NCBI GenBank assembly: GCA_046756985.1
Contig: JBHHXG010000035.1
Location: forward strand, 1 to 17,973
Length of the DNA stretch: 17,973 nt
DNA from: JBHHXG01 sp046756985
GTDB taxonomy: Bacteria; Pseudomonadota; Zetaproteobacteria; Mariprofundales; Mariprofundaceae
Direction: 5' to 3'
The notes under the pieces were generated by a model. That model made no database searches, was not told where the DNA came from, and saw nothing but the letters and a program-made list of their open reading frames with translations. A program made the position numbers and the translations under genes. Shown here one piece after another: positions 1 to 8,246 of the stretch. How positions within the stretch are numbered: position 1 is the stretch's first letter; each line of letters begins with the position of its first letter.

Positions 1-12
1 TAAGCATTTAAA

Positions 13-987
13 CTAGGCGTTCGCCATACGGCGGCTTGATGGCACAGGATTTTCCATCGGACGAAGTCCAAGCTTCTCAAACAGCTTCTGATCATTGTCC
101 GCTTCCTGATTGCCAGTGGTGAGCAGCTTCTCGCCATAGAAAATCGAATTCGCACCTGCCAGAAAGCACAGCGCCTGCATTTCCTCGCTCATTGCTTCAC
201 GCCCGGCGGATAATCGGACATGACTGCCCGGCATCGTAATACGGGCGACGGCAATCGTGCGGATGAACTCGAAGTGATCCAGGTCTTCCAGGTCTTCCAG
301 CGGAGTGCCTTCCACCTTCACCAGCATGTTGATCGGCACCGATTCCGGATGCGGATTCATATGTGCAAGCTGTGCGATCAGTCCGGCGCGATGCCGACGT
401 GTTTCGCCCATGCCGACAATGCCACCACAGCAGACACTGATGCCGTTGGTACGGACGTGCTTCAGCGTATCCAGCCTGTCCTCATAGCTGCGGGTGGTAA
501 TGATTTCCTTGTAAAACTCAGGATCGGTATCAAGGTTGTGATTGTAATAATCCAGCCCGGCCTCTTTCAGCTTTGTGGCCTGCTCCCCGGTCAACATGCC
601 CAGCGTGGCGCAAGTCTCCATGCCCATAGCATTGACTTCACGCACCATGTCCAGCACATGCTCGAAGGCGCGCCCCTTGGGGTTGCGCCAGGCCGCACCC
701 ATGCAGAAGCGCGTTGCGCCCTTTGCCTTCGCCGCACGGGCGGCCTCAAGCACGATATCCATGGCTATCAGACTTTCGGACTCGACTTCGGTGTTGTAGC
801 GCGCGCTCTGCGGGCAGTATTTGCAGTCCTCGGGGCAACCGCCGGTCTTGATTGAAAGCAGGGTTGAGAGCTGTACCGCGTTGGCATCGAAATGAATCCG
901 ATGCGCCTGTTGTGCGCGGAAAATAAGATCATTGAACGGCAGCGTAAACAGCGCCTCGATTTCATCCACAGTCCAGTCATGCCGCAT
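13..987 (-). CDS. bioB: Biotin synthase BioB (radical SAM)
   Basis: Cytoplasmic radical-SAM enzyme that inserts sulfur into dethiobiotin, the last step of biotin synthesis. The radical-SAM cluster motif CPEDCKYC gives Cys51, Cys55 and Cys58. The cysteines expected for the sacrificial [2Fe-2S] cluster lie in TRFCMGAAW, ETCATLG and SVCCGGIVG, and LSAGRE carries the expected arginine. The predicted length is 324 aa, close to the family norm, with a shorter C-terminus than E. coli. The ATG at 987 was chosen over a TTG at 1005 because GGAGGT lies 7 nt upstream. The gene sits 68 nt downstream of ptsI on the same strand, with no clear terminator between them, so it may be read through from the PTS operon. 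No other bio genes are visible here. Identity is near certain. Confidence 0.97.
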   Translation of the reverse strand: MRHDWTVDEIEALFTLPFNDLIFRAQQAHRIHFDANAVQLSTLLSIKTGGCPEDCKYCPQSARYNTEVESESLIAMDIVLEAARAAKAKGATRFCMGAAWRNPKGRAFEHVLDMVREVNAMGMETCATLGMLTGEQATKLKEAGLDYYNHNLDTDPEFYKEIITTRSYEDRLDTLKHVRTNGISVCCGGIVGMGETRRHRAGLIAQLAHMNPHPESVPINMLVKVEGTPLEDLEDLDHFEFIRTIAVARITMPGSHVRLSAGREAMSEEMQALCFLAGANSIFYGEKLLTTGNQEADNDQKLFEKLGLRPMENPVPSSRRMANA

Positions 988-994
988 TGCTTGT

Positions 995-1000
995 ACCTCC
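995..1000 (-). promoter_or_regulatory. Strong Shine-Dalgarno for bioB
   Basis: On the minus strand this reads GGAGGT, 7 nt before the ATG at 987. It favours that start over the in-frame TTG at 1005, which would place the ribosome binding site inside the coding region. Confidence 0.8.
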
Positions 1001-1055
1001 GTCAACCTTCAGAATCCAAAGGGTAAACGGTCAGGTGCCTTTCGGCAAAATATCG

Positions 1056-2726
1056 TTACTGCTCAGGCTCGTATTGGATTCTGCTCAGATACTTACGGAT
1101 CGGCAGTATCTTGCTGAGACTCATGGACAGAGAATCCATGCCCAGGTTAAGAAAAGCCTGTGTCCACGCTGGATCGGCCGCCATTTCACCGCAAACGGAC
1201 ACGGGAATGTCTGCCTTTTTAGCCGCCTGCACCGTCTGCCGGATCATCTGCCAGACTGCCGGGTGCTCGGCATGATAGATGCCTCCGACATCCTCATCGC
1301 CACGGTCCGCCGCCAGCGTATACTGAATCAGGTCATTGGTGCCGATGGAAAACATATCACAACATTTCGCCAGATCACCGGCCACCATCGCTGCTGCCGG
1401 CACTTCAACCATTGCGCCCACTCCAGGCTGTACCGACAGCCCCAAATCGGCGCGGCAGTGGTCCAGCGCATCGCGTACCTGATGAATTTCCTCACAGCCT
1501 GTCACCATTGGTACAAGAATCTTCACCGGCCCCTGTTCAGCAGCGCGCAGCATGGCCCTTAACTGCGTATGCAACACCTCCGGCCACTGTAGCAACAGCC
1601 GTATGCCACGCAGCCCCATAGCAGGATTCCCACCACCATAGTGGCGTCCTGTCAGCTGCTGGAACAGCCCCGGTTTGTCGCCGCCGATATCGAGCAGACG
1701 CAGCGTGACCGGTTTGCCATCCATACTCCGAACCGCCTGCGCATATTGCTGAAACTGCTGCTCCTCATCGGGCAGCGTATCATGACCAAGAAACATAAAT
1801 TCGGTGCGATAAAGCCCCACTCCATCGGCACCGACCTCTTTGGCCATGCTGAGCTCTTCAACGAACTCCAGATTCGCCATCAGCTTCATGGCATGGCCAT
1901 CGCTACTCAATGACGGTTTGTCGGCAAAGGCGCGCAGACCGCTATAAGCCACGTCCATCGCCTCGGCAAACTTCCGGTATTTCTGCTGTTCTTCTTCGCT
2001 GGGGTTCAGAATCCAGGTGCTCTGTTCAGCATCCAGAATCAGCGTGTCTCCATCTTCGGCATATTCCAGAATGCCCTCGGTACCGATCAGGGCAGGCATG
2101 CCGACACCACGGGCAACGATTATATTATGGGCGTTTGCACCCCCCTGGTCGGCCACCAGCCCGGCCACCCCCTGCCGCCACAGCGACACAACATCCGGAG
2201 GGCTGAAATCCACGCCAATCAGAATCTGCGGGCCATCATCGGATATCCGGAGGTCAGTCACCGACACCCCCATCAGATGCCGGATGATGCGTTCACCAAC
2301 CTGCTCAACATCAGACTTTTTCTCCCGCAAATAGGCATCCTCGATGCTGTCGAATATCGCCTCAATCGCATCCATTTGCCGCCGCAGGGCCCACTCCGCA
2401 TTGATGCATTGTTCGCGGATCAGCTCTTTTGCCTTTTCGACCAGTTCCGGATCCAGCATCAGCATACGGTGCGCATCAAGAATCAGCAGCGGATCCTGCG
2501 ACTTCATCTTTTCTATATGGTGGCGTTCTTCATCCAGTTCGGCCAGTGCCATGGCGGCAGCGCTGGCCAGACGCACCACCTCGTCTTCAACCTGTTCGGG
2601 GGCAAGCCTGTGCTCGGGAATTGGATGGCGGCCATACATCAGCTTCTGTACCCGGCCGATGACAATGCCAGCACTGGCGGCAACGGCCTTACCGCGTTGC
2701 GGTACTTTGGCAAGCTGCTTGGTCAT
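1056..2726 (-). CDS. ptsI: PTS enzyme I (PEP-protein phosphotransferase)
   Basis: Takes phosphate from phosphoenolpyruvate onto a histidine and hands it to HPr in the cytoplasm. The N-terminal HPr-binding and phosphohistidine domain covers about residues 1-230. The phospho-acceptor is His200 in GGANAHNIIVAR. The C-terminal PEP-binding barrel carries LYRTEFMF, DMFSIGTNDLIQY and the catalytic Cys512 in VCGEMAAD. The length of 556 aa is slightly short for EI (about 575). There is no GAF domain, so this is ordinary EI rather than the nitrogen-type PtsP. The start overlaps the ptsH stop by 4 nt (ATGA), which implies translational coupling. Odd point: the usual TSH before the active-site histidine is NAH here. 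No sugar permease is encoded nearby, so the likely role is regulatory phosphorelay. Confidence 0.95.
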   Translation of the reverse strand: MTKQLAKVPQRGKAVAASAGIVIGRVQKLMYGRHPIPEHRLAPEQVEDEVVRLASAAAMALAELDEERHHIEKMKSQDPLLILDAHRMLMLDPELVEKAKELIREQCINAEWALRRQMDAIEAIFDSIEDAYLREKKSDVEQVGERIIRHLMGVSVTDLRISDDGPQILIGVDFSPPDVVSLWRQGVAGLVADQGGANAHNIIVARGVGMPALIGTEGILEYAEDGDTLILDAEQSTWILNPSEEEQQKYRKFAEAMDVAYSGLRAFADKPSLSSDGHAMKLMANLEFVEELSMAKEVGADGVGLYRTEFMFLGHDTLPDEEQQFQQYAQAVRSMDGKPVTLRLLDIGGDKPGLFQQLTGRHYGGGNPAMGLRGIRLLLQWPEVLHTQLRAMLRAAEQGPVKILVPMVTGCEEIHQVRDALDHCRADLGLSVQPGVGAMVEVPAAAMVAGDLAKCCDMFSIGTNDLIQYTLAADRGDEDVGGIYHAEHPAVWQMIRQTVQAAKKADIPVSVCGEMAADPAWTQAFLNLGMDSLSMSLSKILPIRKYLSRIQYEPEQ

Positions 2727-2992
2727 GCTTCTTCTCCAAAATGCTCATTTACCAGCGCTTCGATAGCATCAAGCGCCTCTTCGGCATCCTCGCCCTCGGC
2801 ACGAAGTACAAGCTCGGTTCCCTTGCTGGCGGCCAGCATCATGATGCCCATAATGCTCTTGCCATTGACCTCGACATCATCCTTGATCAATACCACATCA
2901 CTGGCAAAACGGCTTGCCGTTGTCGCAAAGCGGGCTGAGGCCCTGGCATGCAGCCCAAGCTTGTTCTGGATGCGTATGCGCCGGTCAGGCAT
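2723..2992 (-). CDS. ptsH: HPr phosphocarrier protein
   Basis: Small cytoplasmic phosphocarrier of 89 aa between EI and the EIIA proteins. The phospho-accepting His15 lies in KLGLHARAS. The regulatory Ser46 lies in NGKSIMGI, the site used by HPr kinase, and hprK is in the same cluster. With the ATG at 2992 both residues fall at the canonical numbers 15 and 46, which supports this start over an upstream one at 3019. The ATG overlaps the end of the EIIA gene by 8 nt, and the stop overlaps the ptsI start by 4 nt. The ribosome binding site is weak, consistent with coupled translation. Confidence 0.95.
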   Translation of the reverse strand: MPDRRIRIQNKLGLHARASARFATTASRFASDVVLIKDDVEVNGKSIMGIMMLAASKGTELVLRAEGEDAEEALDAIEALVNEHFGEEA

Positions 2993-3434
2993 CGGTCCGA
3001 TCGCCCTCAGCCGGAGCACAGTCCTGCTGTGCGTTCTCGTCCATCAGGTGTGAGGGCAAGCACATATACTGGCGCCCTGCTTCGACAACCTGGTGCGCCA
3101 GGGCAGAAAGGTCATTCAGACTCTGCCTCAGTGTTGCCGCCTTGATCAACAGCGGCAAATTGAAACCAGAGACGACCTCGACTTTTCCCGGTCGCAACGC
3201 TGCAATCGCCACATTGCACGGCGTACCCCCGAACATATCCGCCAGCAGCAGCACGCCATCGCCGACATCACAACTGCGAATCAGTACGTCCAGTTGTTGC
3301 CTGAGTGCATCAGGATTGTCATCGCCTGATACATCCAGCACTGCCGTCAGTGGCTGTTTTTCAACCACATGCTCGACAGCTGCCAGCATCTGACTTGCGA
3401 TATGCTCATGCCCGATGAGCACCATGCCAATCAT
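2985..3434 (-). CDS. PTS EIIA component, mannose family
   Basis: Mannose/fructose-family EIIA domain of 149 aa, with no attached EIIB, EIIC or EIID. His9 in VLIGHEHIAS is at the phospho-accepting position, and DMFGGTPCN is the typical second signature. The open frame extends upstream to 3656, but the ATG at 3434 gives the canonical EIIA N-terminus and has GGAGGT 6 nt upstream. The C-terminal tail (about residues 130-149, acidic and low complexity) overlaps ptsH. Stand-alone EIIA proteins of this type are known from regulatory PTS clusters in proteobacteria. Because no permease is encoded nearby, it more likely controls partner proteins than transports sugar. The partner cannot be told from sequence. 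Confidence 0.9.
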   Translation of the reverse strand: MIGMVLIGHEHIASQMLAAVEHVVEKQPLTAVLDVSGDDNPDALRQQLDVLIRSCDVGDGVLLLADMFGGTPCNVAIAALRPGKVEVVSGFNLPLLIKAATLRQSLNDLSALAHQVVEAGRQYMCLPSHLMDENAQQDCAPAEGDRTDA

Positions 3435-3450
3435 GCATTTACCTCCATCA

Positions 3451-4332
3451 TCAACCCGATTGCCTTTCGACCATCTCGTCCGCCGGCGGTCCCAGTTCCC
3501 GGTGCTGAATGACCGGATTTGCCATATTCTGCTGGTGCATCCACTGTGCCAGTCGCTCAACAATATAAACCGAGCGATGGCGGCCGCCGCTACAACCAAC
3601 CGCCAGCGTAAAATACCGTTTACGCTCCTTGCCAAGATGCGGCCACGCAAAGGCAAGCCAGCGGCGCAAAATACATTCCGCCTCTTCGACCTCGGGATAC
3701 TTCTGCAAAAATGCCTGAACAGGCGTGTCTTTTCCCGTTAGCGCCGCCAGTTCGGGCTTGTAATGCGGGTTTGGCAGAAAACGTACATCCATTACCATGT
3801 CTGCATCCCGTGGCACGCCCCGCCGGTAGCTGAATGAAATCAGCGAACATGTCATCTCCCGCTGTTGCTCTATCTGTAAATCCCAGAAAGACTCCACCAG
3901 ATCGGCCAACTCGTAAGGGTTAAGGCTGCTGCTGTCCAGCACCAGATCGGCCAGCTCCCGCATTGGAGCAAGGGCCTCGCGCTCGGACTGGATGGCATGC
4001 AGCAGATTATCCTTGTTCGCAAAAAGGTGCCTGCGCCGCAATACCGAGAACCTGCGCTGCAGCACCTCGTCAGATGCATCGACGAATAGCAGTCGCCAGT
4101 CCGCACTAGAAGAAAGCACCGACTGGAGCGCCCGCTGTAACTCACCGGGATCGGCACAGCTGCGCGCATCAATACACACGGCAGCAGGCTTCTTCCTCGC
4201 CTGCATTTGCGCTTCCCAGTCAGCAAGCATTTCCAATGGCAGATTGTCGGTACAGAAAAAGTCTAGGTCTTCAAGCGCATGCAGGGCTGTACTTTTACCC
4301 GCGCCTGAGAGCCCGCTGATCATCAACATCAT
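3451..4332 (-). CDS. rapZ: RNase adapter / P-loop protein RapZ
   Basis: RapZ (YvcJ/YhbJ) family nucleotide-binding protein. In E. coli it binds the small RNA GlmZ and directs RNase E to it, so controlling glucosamine-6-phosphate synthase. Other bacteria may use it differently. The Walker A motif GLSGAGKS lies near the N-terminus, followed by DASDEVLQRRF, the conserved GVPRDADMVMDVRFLPNPHY block, and GCSGGRHRSVYIVERL near the C-terminus. The frame stays open to 4416, but that would overlap hprK by about 60 nt and add a non-homologous leader. The ATG at 4332 (or 4329) gives the usual N-terminus and a length near 293 aa, about normal. It is 22 nt downstream of hprK and 16 nt upstream of the EIIA gene. 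Confidence 0.93.
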   Translation of the reverse strand: MMLMISGLSGAGKSTALHALEDLDFFCTDNLPLEMLADWEAQMQARKKPAAVCIDARSCADPGELQRALQSVLSSSADWRLLFVDASDEVLQRRFSVLRRRHLFANKDNLLHAIQSEREALAPMRELADLVLDSSSLNPYELADLVESFWDLQIEQQREMTCSLISFSYRRGVPRDADMVMDVRFLPNPHYKPELAALTGKDTPVQAFLQKYPEVEEAECILRRWLAFAWPHLGKERKRYFTLAVGCSGGRHRSVYIVERLAQWMHQQNMANPVIQHRELGPPADEMVERQSG

Positions 4333-4354
4333 GCCATGATCCGCCGGAAAAGGC

Positions 4355-5302
4355 TCATTCCCCGCCCTGTTTGATCCGATCTTCAAGGGATTGTGCGAAG
4401 GCCTTGCCGCTGTCAATGCCCCTTTGTTTCAGCAACTGATTGCGGGTCGCAACCTCCACAAGCACGGCCAGTGAACGCCCGGAGCGGATCGGCACAAGCA
4501 CTTTCGGTATCTCGACTTCATGCAGAACTGTCGTCCCCTCTTCGCCAAGGATGCGATCCTCCTCGGCGATGCGTTCCCATGGAATCATTTCAACCACCAG
4601 TCGCAACCGCTTGGTATCGGTGATGGCGGCAGCACCGTACAGATCGCGGATGTTTAGAATGCCAAGCCCGCGGATTTCCATATGAAAACGCAGCGACTCC
4701 GGGCTCCTTCCCACCAGAATATCCGGCCCCTCGCGGACCAGCTCGACCATATCATCTGCGATCAACCGGTGGCCGCGTGAAATCAGCTCCAGCCCGATTT
4801 CACTTTTTCCAATACCACTTGCACCGATCAACAGTACGCCCAGACCGAAGATATCCATATAGACGCCATGCTGATGGGTTCTGGGTGCCAGGCGGCGCGA
4901 CAGATACAGCATCACATCAGTCATGAAATTCTGGGATGGGAGCTGTGTGGATATCAACGGCGTATCCGTGCGCCTTGCCGCATCCCGAATAATCTGCGGC
5001 GGCGGTATGCCATAAGTCACCACGACCGCCGCCAGTCGCAGATCAAACAAGGCATCCACAGCCCTTTTCTGCTCTGCTTCCGGGCGAGTAGTCAGATAGC
5101 CCAGTTCAGATTTTCCCACCACCTGCAGACGGTAGTCGTTCAGGTCTTCCAGAAAGCCTGCAAAGGCCAGGGAAGGCTTTTCCACGCGCGGGTGGTCGAT
5201 AAGGCGGTAAAGACCGGCCTCACCTTCCAGCAGTCGCATCTGCAGCGCCTCGCTCCGTTCCTTGAGCAATTCGTCAATACGGATGCGCGGCTGCTGGCTC
5301 AT
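4355..5302 (-). CDS. hprK: HPr kinase/phosphorylase
   Basis: Bifunctional enzyme that phosphorylates HPr on Ser46 with ATP (or pyrophosphate) and removes that phosphate. It sets how much HPr remains available for the PEP relay. The 315-aa protein has the N-terminal domain (about 1-130), then the Walker A motif GASGIGKS at about 160-167, the metal-binding pair in IADD at about 181-184, and the family signature EIRGLGILNI at about 209-218. His146 just before the P-loop fits the catalytic histidine. Its start overlaps the ptsN stop by 4 nt (ATGA). Its presence with an HPr that keeps Ser46 shows the serine-phosphorylation branch is probably active. In proteobacteria this enzyme generally serves regulation rather than classical carbon catabolite repression. 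Confidence 0.95.
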   Translation of the reverse strand: MSQQPRIRIDELLKERSEALQMRLLEGEAGLYRLIDHPRVEKPSLAFAGFLEDLNDYRLQVVGKSELGYLTTRPEAEQKRAVDALFDLRLAAVVVTYGIPPPQIIRDAARRTDTPLISTQLPSQNFMTDVMLYLSRRLAPRTHQHGVYMDIFGLGVLLIGASGIGKSEIGLELISRGHRLIADDMVELVREGPDILVGRSPESLRFHMEIRGLGILNIRDLYGAAAITDTKRLRLVVEMIPWERIAEEDRILGEEGTTVLHEVEIPKVLVPIRSGRSLAVLVEVATRNQLLKQRGIDSGKAFAQSLEDRIKQGGE

Positions 5303-5751
5303 TTGGCTTGTGTCACCTGCGGGAAAAGTCCAGCAATCGCCTCAGCGCTATCCGCCTGCATAATGGCCTGCCGCATATGTTCCTGCTGCAGAATACGCGC
5401 CAGATGCGCAAGCAATTCAAGGTGATTGCGATCATCATCGGCAGGCACGAGCAACAGTACGACGATCGTTACCGGCTGCCCGTCAATGGCATCAAAATCG
5501 ATGCCTTCCTGGTGCCGTGCCAGCGCAATGACCGGCGCTGCCAGATCAGGCATACGGCCATGCGGAATGGCTACGCCATGCCCGATTCCGGTACTGCCCA
5601 GCTTTTCGCGCGCCATGATTACTTCCAGCACCTGATCTGCATCCATAGAGGGTAGCGACTGAACCAGCTCGGTAATCAGTGCCCGCTTGCTACTGGCAGA
5701 TGAATCCAGCAGGACACAGCCAGTGGAAAGCAGCGAAGCCGTCTTGTTCAT
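5299..5751 (-). CDS. ptsN: Nitrogen-regulatory PTS EIIA (PtsN)
   Basis: EIIA-Ntr family protein (fructose/mannitol-type EIIA fold) of 150 aa. It receives phosphate from the PTS and in other proteobacteria regulates potassium uptake, sigma-54-linked functions and metabolism by binding target proteins. The phospho-acceptor is His64 in GVAIPHGRM, with His58 in STGIGHG as the second active-site histidine. The ATG at 5751 matches the family N-terminus. A TTG at 5772 is possible but has no better ribosome site. It lies 36 nt after hpf and overlaps hprK by 4 nt. Co-location with rpoN and hpf is the classical arrangement. Confidence 0.94.
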   Translation of the reverse strand: MNKTASLLSTGCVLLDSSASSKRALITELVQSLPSMDADQVLEVIMAREKLGSTGIGHGVAIPHGRMPDLAAPVIALARHQEGIDFDAIDGQPVTIVVLLLVPADDDRNHLELLAHLARILQQEHMRQAIMQADSAEAIAGLFPQVTQAK

Positions 5752-5787
5752 TTGTAACAGGCTTAATGTCAATCTAACCGAAAACGA

Positions 5788-6357
5788 TCAGGCCGCTTCC
5801 GGTTCTATCCAGCCCAGTTTGCCATCCGCGCGGCGGTACAGCACATTCAGACTGTCGGTATCCTGATTGGTGAATACCAGCAGAGGCTGATGCGAGGATA
5901 ACTCCAACTGCATGACCGCCTCATCCACGGACATTGGTTTGGCATCCATCTGTTCATGATGCAGAGTTTCCGGCGGCTTGTCCGCCGGCAACTCCTCCTG
6001 CTCATCCGGAACATGCAACACACGGTGGGATACCTTAATCTCACGGCCCTTTCGCTGGCCATGCTGACTCTGGTGCTTGTGGAGCTTTGCGCGATACCGC
6101 TTAAGCTGGCGATTCAGTTTATCCATCACGCCATCAATGGATGCATACATGTCCTCGGTTTCATCGCAGCCATGAATATTGATTCCATTGGCCTGCAGCG
6201 TCACTTCACAACGCTGCCGGAATTTCTCGACTGACAATACGACGTGCACATCGAGTACATGGTCAACGGAATGCTTCAGATGTTCGAGCTTGTCATGCAC
6301 ATAATCCTTCATCGGTTCGGTCAGTTCCAGATGGCGTCCTGTAATTGATACTTGCAT
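5788..6357 (-). CDS. hpf: Ribosome hibernation-promoting factor, long form
   Basis: Binds the 30S subunit in slow growth or stationary phase and silences ribosomes. The 189-aa protein is the long form. The N-terminal beta-alpha-beta HPF/RaiA domain covers about 1-105. A charged linker follows, and then a C-terminal dimerisation domain (about 140-189) with PMSVDEAVMQLE and NVLYRRADGKLGWIEPE. Long HPF joins two ribosomes into 100S particles by itself, whereas enteric bacteria use a short HPF plus RMF, so this argues against an enteric host. GGAGGT lies 8 nt before the ATG and overlaps the rpoN stop codon, so the two genes are probably coupled. Confidence 0.95.
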   Translation of the reverse strand: MQVSITGRHLELTEPMKDYVHDKLEHLKHSVDHVLDVHVVLSVEKFRQRCEVTLQANGINIHGCDETEDMYASIDGVMDKLNRQLKRYRAKLHKHQSQHGQRKGREIKVSHRVLHVPDEQEELPADKPPETLHHEQMDAKPMSVDEAVMQLELSSHQPLLVFTNQDTDSLNVLYRRADGKLGWIEPEAA

Positions 6358-6363
6358 ACTTCT

Positions 6364-7749
6364 CTACCTCCGCTTTTGAAATGTACGCGCCTTGGCAGCG
6401 CGCTTACGCTGGCTGCCAGGTGGCAGCCCCAGATGCTCACGATATTTGGCCACGGTCCGGCGGGCGATCTCGATGCCCTCTGTCTGCAGGCGGTCAGCAA
6501 TGCTCTGATCGGAGATGGGTTTTCCTGTAGGTTCAGATTCAATCAATGCTTTCACCCGTTGTTGCACACGATGCACCGAGATGGTACCGCCGCCGCGCGT
6601 CGGTAACCCGGCTGAAAAGAAGCGCCGCATTTCAATCAGACCCAACGGTGTCTCGGCATATTTGCCATTGGTTACGCGTGAAATGGTGGACTCGTGCAGA
6701 CCAACCTCCTCGGCGACATCCTGCAACGTCAGCGGCTTCAGGCCCAGCGCTCCGTGCTCGAGAAAAGAACGCTGGCGCCTGGCCAGACACTGTGCCACTT
6801 TAAACAGGGTTTCGCTACGCTGATCAAGCGCGTAAAGCAGCCACTTTGCCTCTTTCATGGCCTTATCCATAAACTCGCGCTCGGCTCCCTGCCAGCATCG
6901 CCCCTGCCACTGCTCGTTCAGGTGAATGCCATGCCGGCCGATTGCCGGAATATCAATCTGGATATCGCCATTGCTGCGGCGGAAAATAATTTCGGGGCAC
7001 ACATAAATATTTTCCCCGCCATGCATACCATGGCCCGGGAAAGGATCAAGACGGCGCATACGGGCGCGTGCCCGCTCCAAGTCCTCAACGGAGCAGTCCA
7101 CCTTGGTAGCCAGCACATTATCGGGTTCGAACAGGTCTTCATGAAAATGCAGCAGCAGACGGCGCACAAGCGCATCCGCCTCATTCTGCCCATCCAGCTG
7201 CAACAGCAGGCACTCAATAAGATCGCGAGCACCGAGACCGGCTGGTTCCAGTTCCTGCACGATACGTTCCAGCACATCAACTACTGCGGCAGACGTCACA
7301 TTGAACCCGGCTGCAAGCTCGGATGGGTCGGCACGGAAATAGCCATCATCTTCCAGTGAATCGATCAGAGCCTGGGCAATCAGCCTCTCAGTCTCGCTCA
7401 TCGGCTGCCGGTTAATTTGTTCGTGCAGAGAATCACTCAGGATTTGCTCACCTTGCCACTGCTGTTCCAAATCCGGCATGCCCTCGCGGTGACTTGGAGT
7501 GTACATCGCCTCCCAGCGATTATCGCCCGACTCCCGCCATGCTTCCTTTGCCGCATCGGATGCGGCCTGCTCCTGAACAGCCGGGATATCTGCAGACACA
7601 TCCTGCTCCAGCAACGGATTGCTCTCCAGACATTCTTCCAGATAGGCCTCCAGTTCCATTGCATTCATGGCCAGCACTTTCAGGCTCTGGGTCAACTGCG
7701 GCGTCAGCGCAAGACGTTGCCCCAGCTTGTGCGCAAGTTTGGTCTGCAT
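6364..7749 (-). CDS. rpoN: RNA polymerase sigma-54 factor
   Basis: Alternative sigma factor that recognises -24/-12 promoters and needs AAA+ activators. The 461-aa protein shows the full layout. Region I at the N-terminus (about 1-50) has the activator-responsive pattern around LTPQLTQSLKVL and LESNPLLEQ. An acidic region II linker, the core-binding domain, a helix-turn-helix with EVGLHESTISRVTNGKY and the RpoN box ARRTVAKYRE at 429-438 follow. The C-terminus has an extra basic tail of about 20 residues. The ATG at 7749 has GAGGT about 10 nt upstream. It is the first gene of the rpoN-hpf-ptsN-hprK-rapZ-EIIA-ptsH-ptsI series. In many proteobacteria lptB precedes rpoN, but here bolA-grxD does. 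Confidence 0.97.
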   Translation of the reverse strand: MQTKLAHKLGQRLALTPQLTQSLKVLAMNAMELEAYLEECLESNPLLEQDVSADIPAVQEQAASDAAKEAWRESGDNRWEAMYTPSHREGMPDLEQQWQGEQILSDSLHEQINRQPMSETERLIAQALIDSLEDDGYFRADPSELAAGFNVTSAAVVDVLERIVQELEPAGLGARDLIECLLLQLDGQNEADALVRRLLLHFHEDLFEPDNVLATKVDCSVEDLERARARMRRLDPFPGHGMHGGENIYVCPEIIFRRSNGDIQIDIPAIGRHGIHLNEQWQGRCWQGAEREFMDKAMKEAKWLLYALDQRSETLFKVAQCLARRQRSFLEHGALGLKPLTLQDVAEEVGLHESTISRVTNGKYAETPLGLIEMRRFFSAGLPTRGGGTISVHRVQQRVKALIESEPTGKPISDQSIADRLQTEGIEIARRTVAKYREHLGLPPGSQRKRAAKARTFQKRR

Positions 7750-7861
7750 TTATGCACTGACCTCTGTATGTATCTTTTTATGCGGATAGCCCTGAAGTGC
7801 AGTGCTGCTCAGTTGCAGCGTGAAAACGGAAACAGAGATGGACAATAGCATGCGCACCTAT

Positions 7862-7890
7862 TTTATATACCAGGGGCAAGGCAACCACAA
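7862..7890 (-). promoter_or_regulatory. Candidate sigma-70 promoter for the rpoN operon
   Basis: In the 157-nt gap between grxD and rpoN, the minus strand shows TTGTGG (7885-7890) and TATAAA (7862-7867) separated by 17 nt. The -10 box matches the consensus at five of six positions and the -35 box is weak. It would give a leader of roughly 105 nt. Nothing else convincing was seen in this gap. Confidence 0.4.
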
Positions 7891-7906
7891 GTATCAATCC
7901 GGAACT

Positions 7907-8233
7907 TCAGTGTTCTTCCTTCAGTGCGGCAAGCAGCGTCTCCAACTCACCATCTGCATGCATTTCGGATACGATATCGCAACCGCCAACGAATTCACCT
8001 TTGACATACAGCTGTGGAATCGTGGGCCAGCTCGCATACGTCTTGATGCCTTCTCGCACGGCAGGGTCGAGCAATACGTTGACATGCACATAAGCCACAC
8101 CATAGCTCTCCAGAATGGCCACCACACGTTGTGAAAAACCGCATTGCGGAAACTGAGGCGTGCCTTTCATAAACAGCACGACATCATGCTCTTGCACCAA
8201 CTTGCCAATCTGCTCTTGCACTGTATCCGTCAT
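7907..8233 (-). CDS. grxD: Monothiol glutaredoxin (Grx4/GrxD type)
   Basis: Cytoplasmic CGFS-type glutaredoxin of 108 aa that binds a bridging [2Fe-2S] cluster with glutathione and passes it to target proteins, often with a BolA partner. The active-site CGFS is at residues 31-34, with the conserved Lys23 in MKGTP, WPTIPQLYVKGEFVGGCDI for glutathione binding, and no second active-site cysteine. AAGGAGT lies about 7 nt before the ATG. It starts 13 nt after bolA on the same strand, and bolA-grxD pairs are common. Identity is very secure. Confidence 0.95.
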   Translation of the reverse strand: MTDTVQEQIGKLVQEHDVVLFMKGTPQFPQCGFSQRVVAILESYGVAYVHVNVLLDPAVREGIKTYASWPTIPQLYVKGEFVGGCDIVSEMHADGELETLLAALKEEH

Positions 8234-8246
8234 ATTATTGACTCCT

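Noticed and set aside
220..855. Plus-strand open frame (211 codons) opposite bioB
   Set aside because: It is a shadow of bioB, with His- and Gln-rich translation and no ribosome site.
988..1055. Possible biotin-operator or riboswitch before bioB
   Set aside because: The gap is only 68 nt, contains no BirA-like dyad that I can see, and holds just a tiny GCC-GAAA-GGC stem and the ribosome binding site.
2127..3053. Long plus-strand open frame (308 codons) opposite ptsI and ptsH
   Set aside because: It is antisense to two secure genes and its product is low-complexity and serine-rich with no family match. It is a frame shadow.
6694..7359. Plus-strand open frame (221 codons) opposite rpoN
   Set aside because: It is antisense to rpoN and its translation resembles no family.
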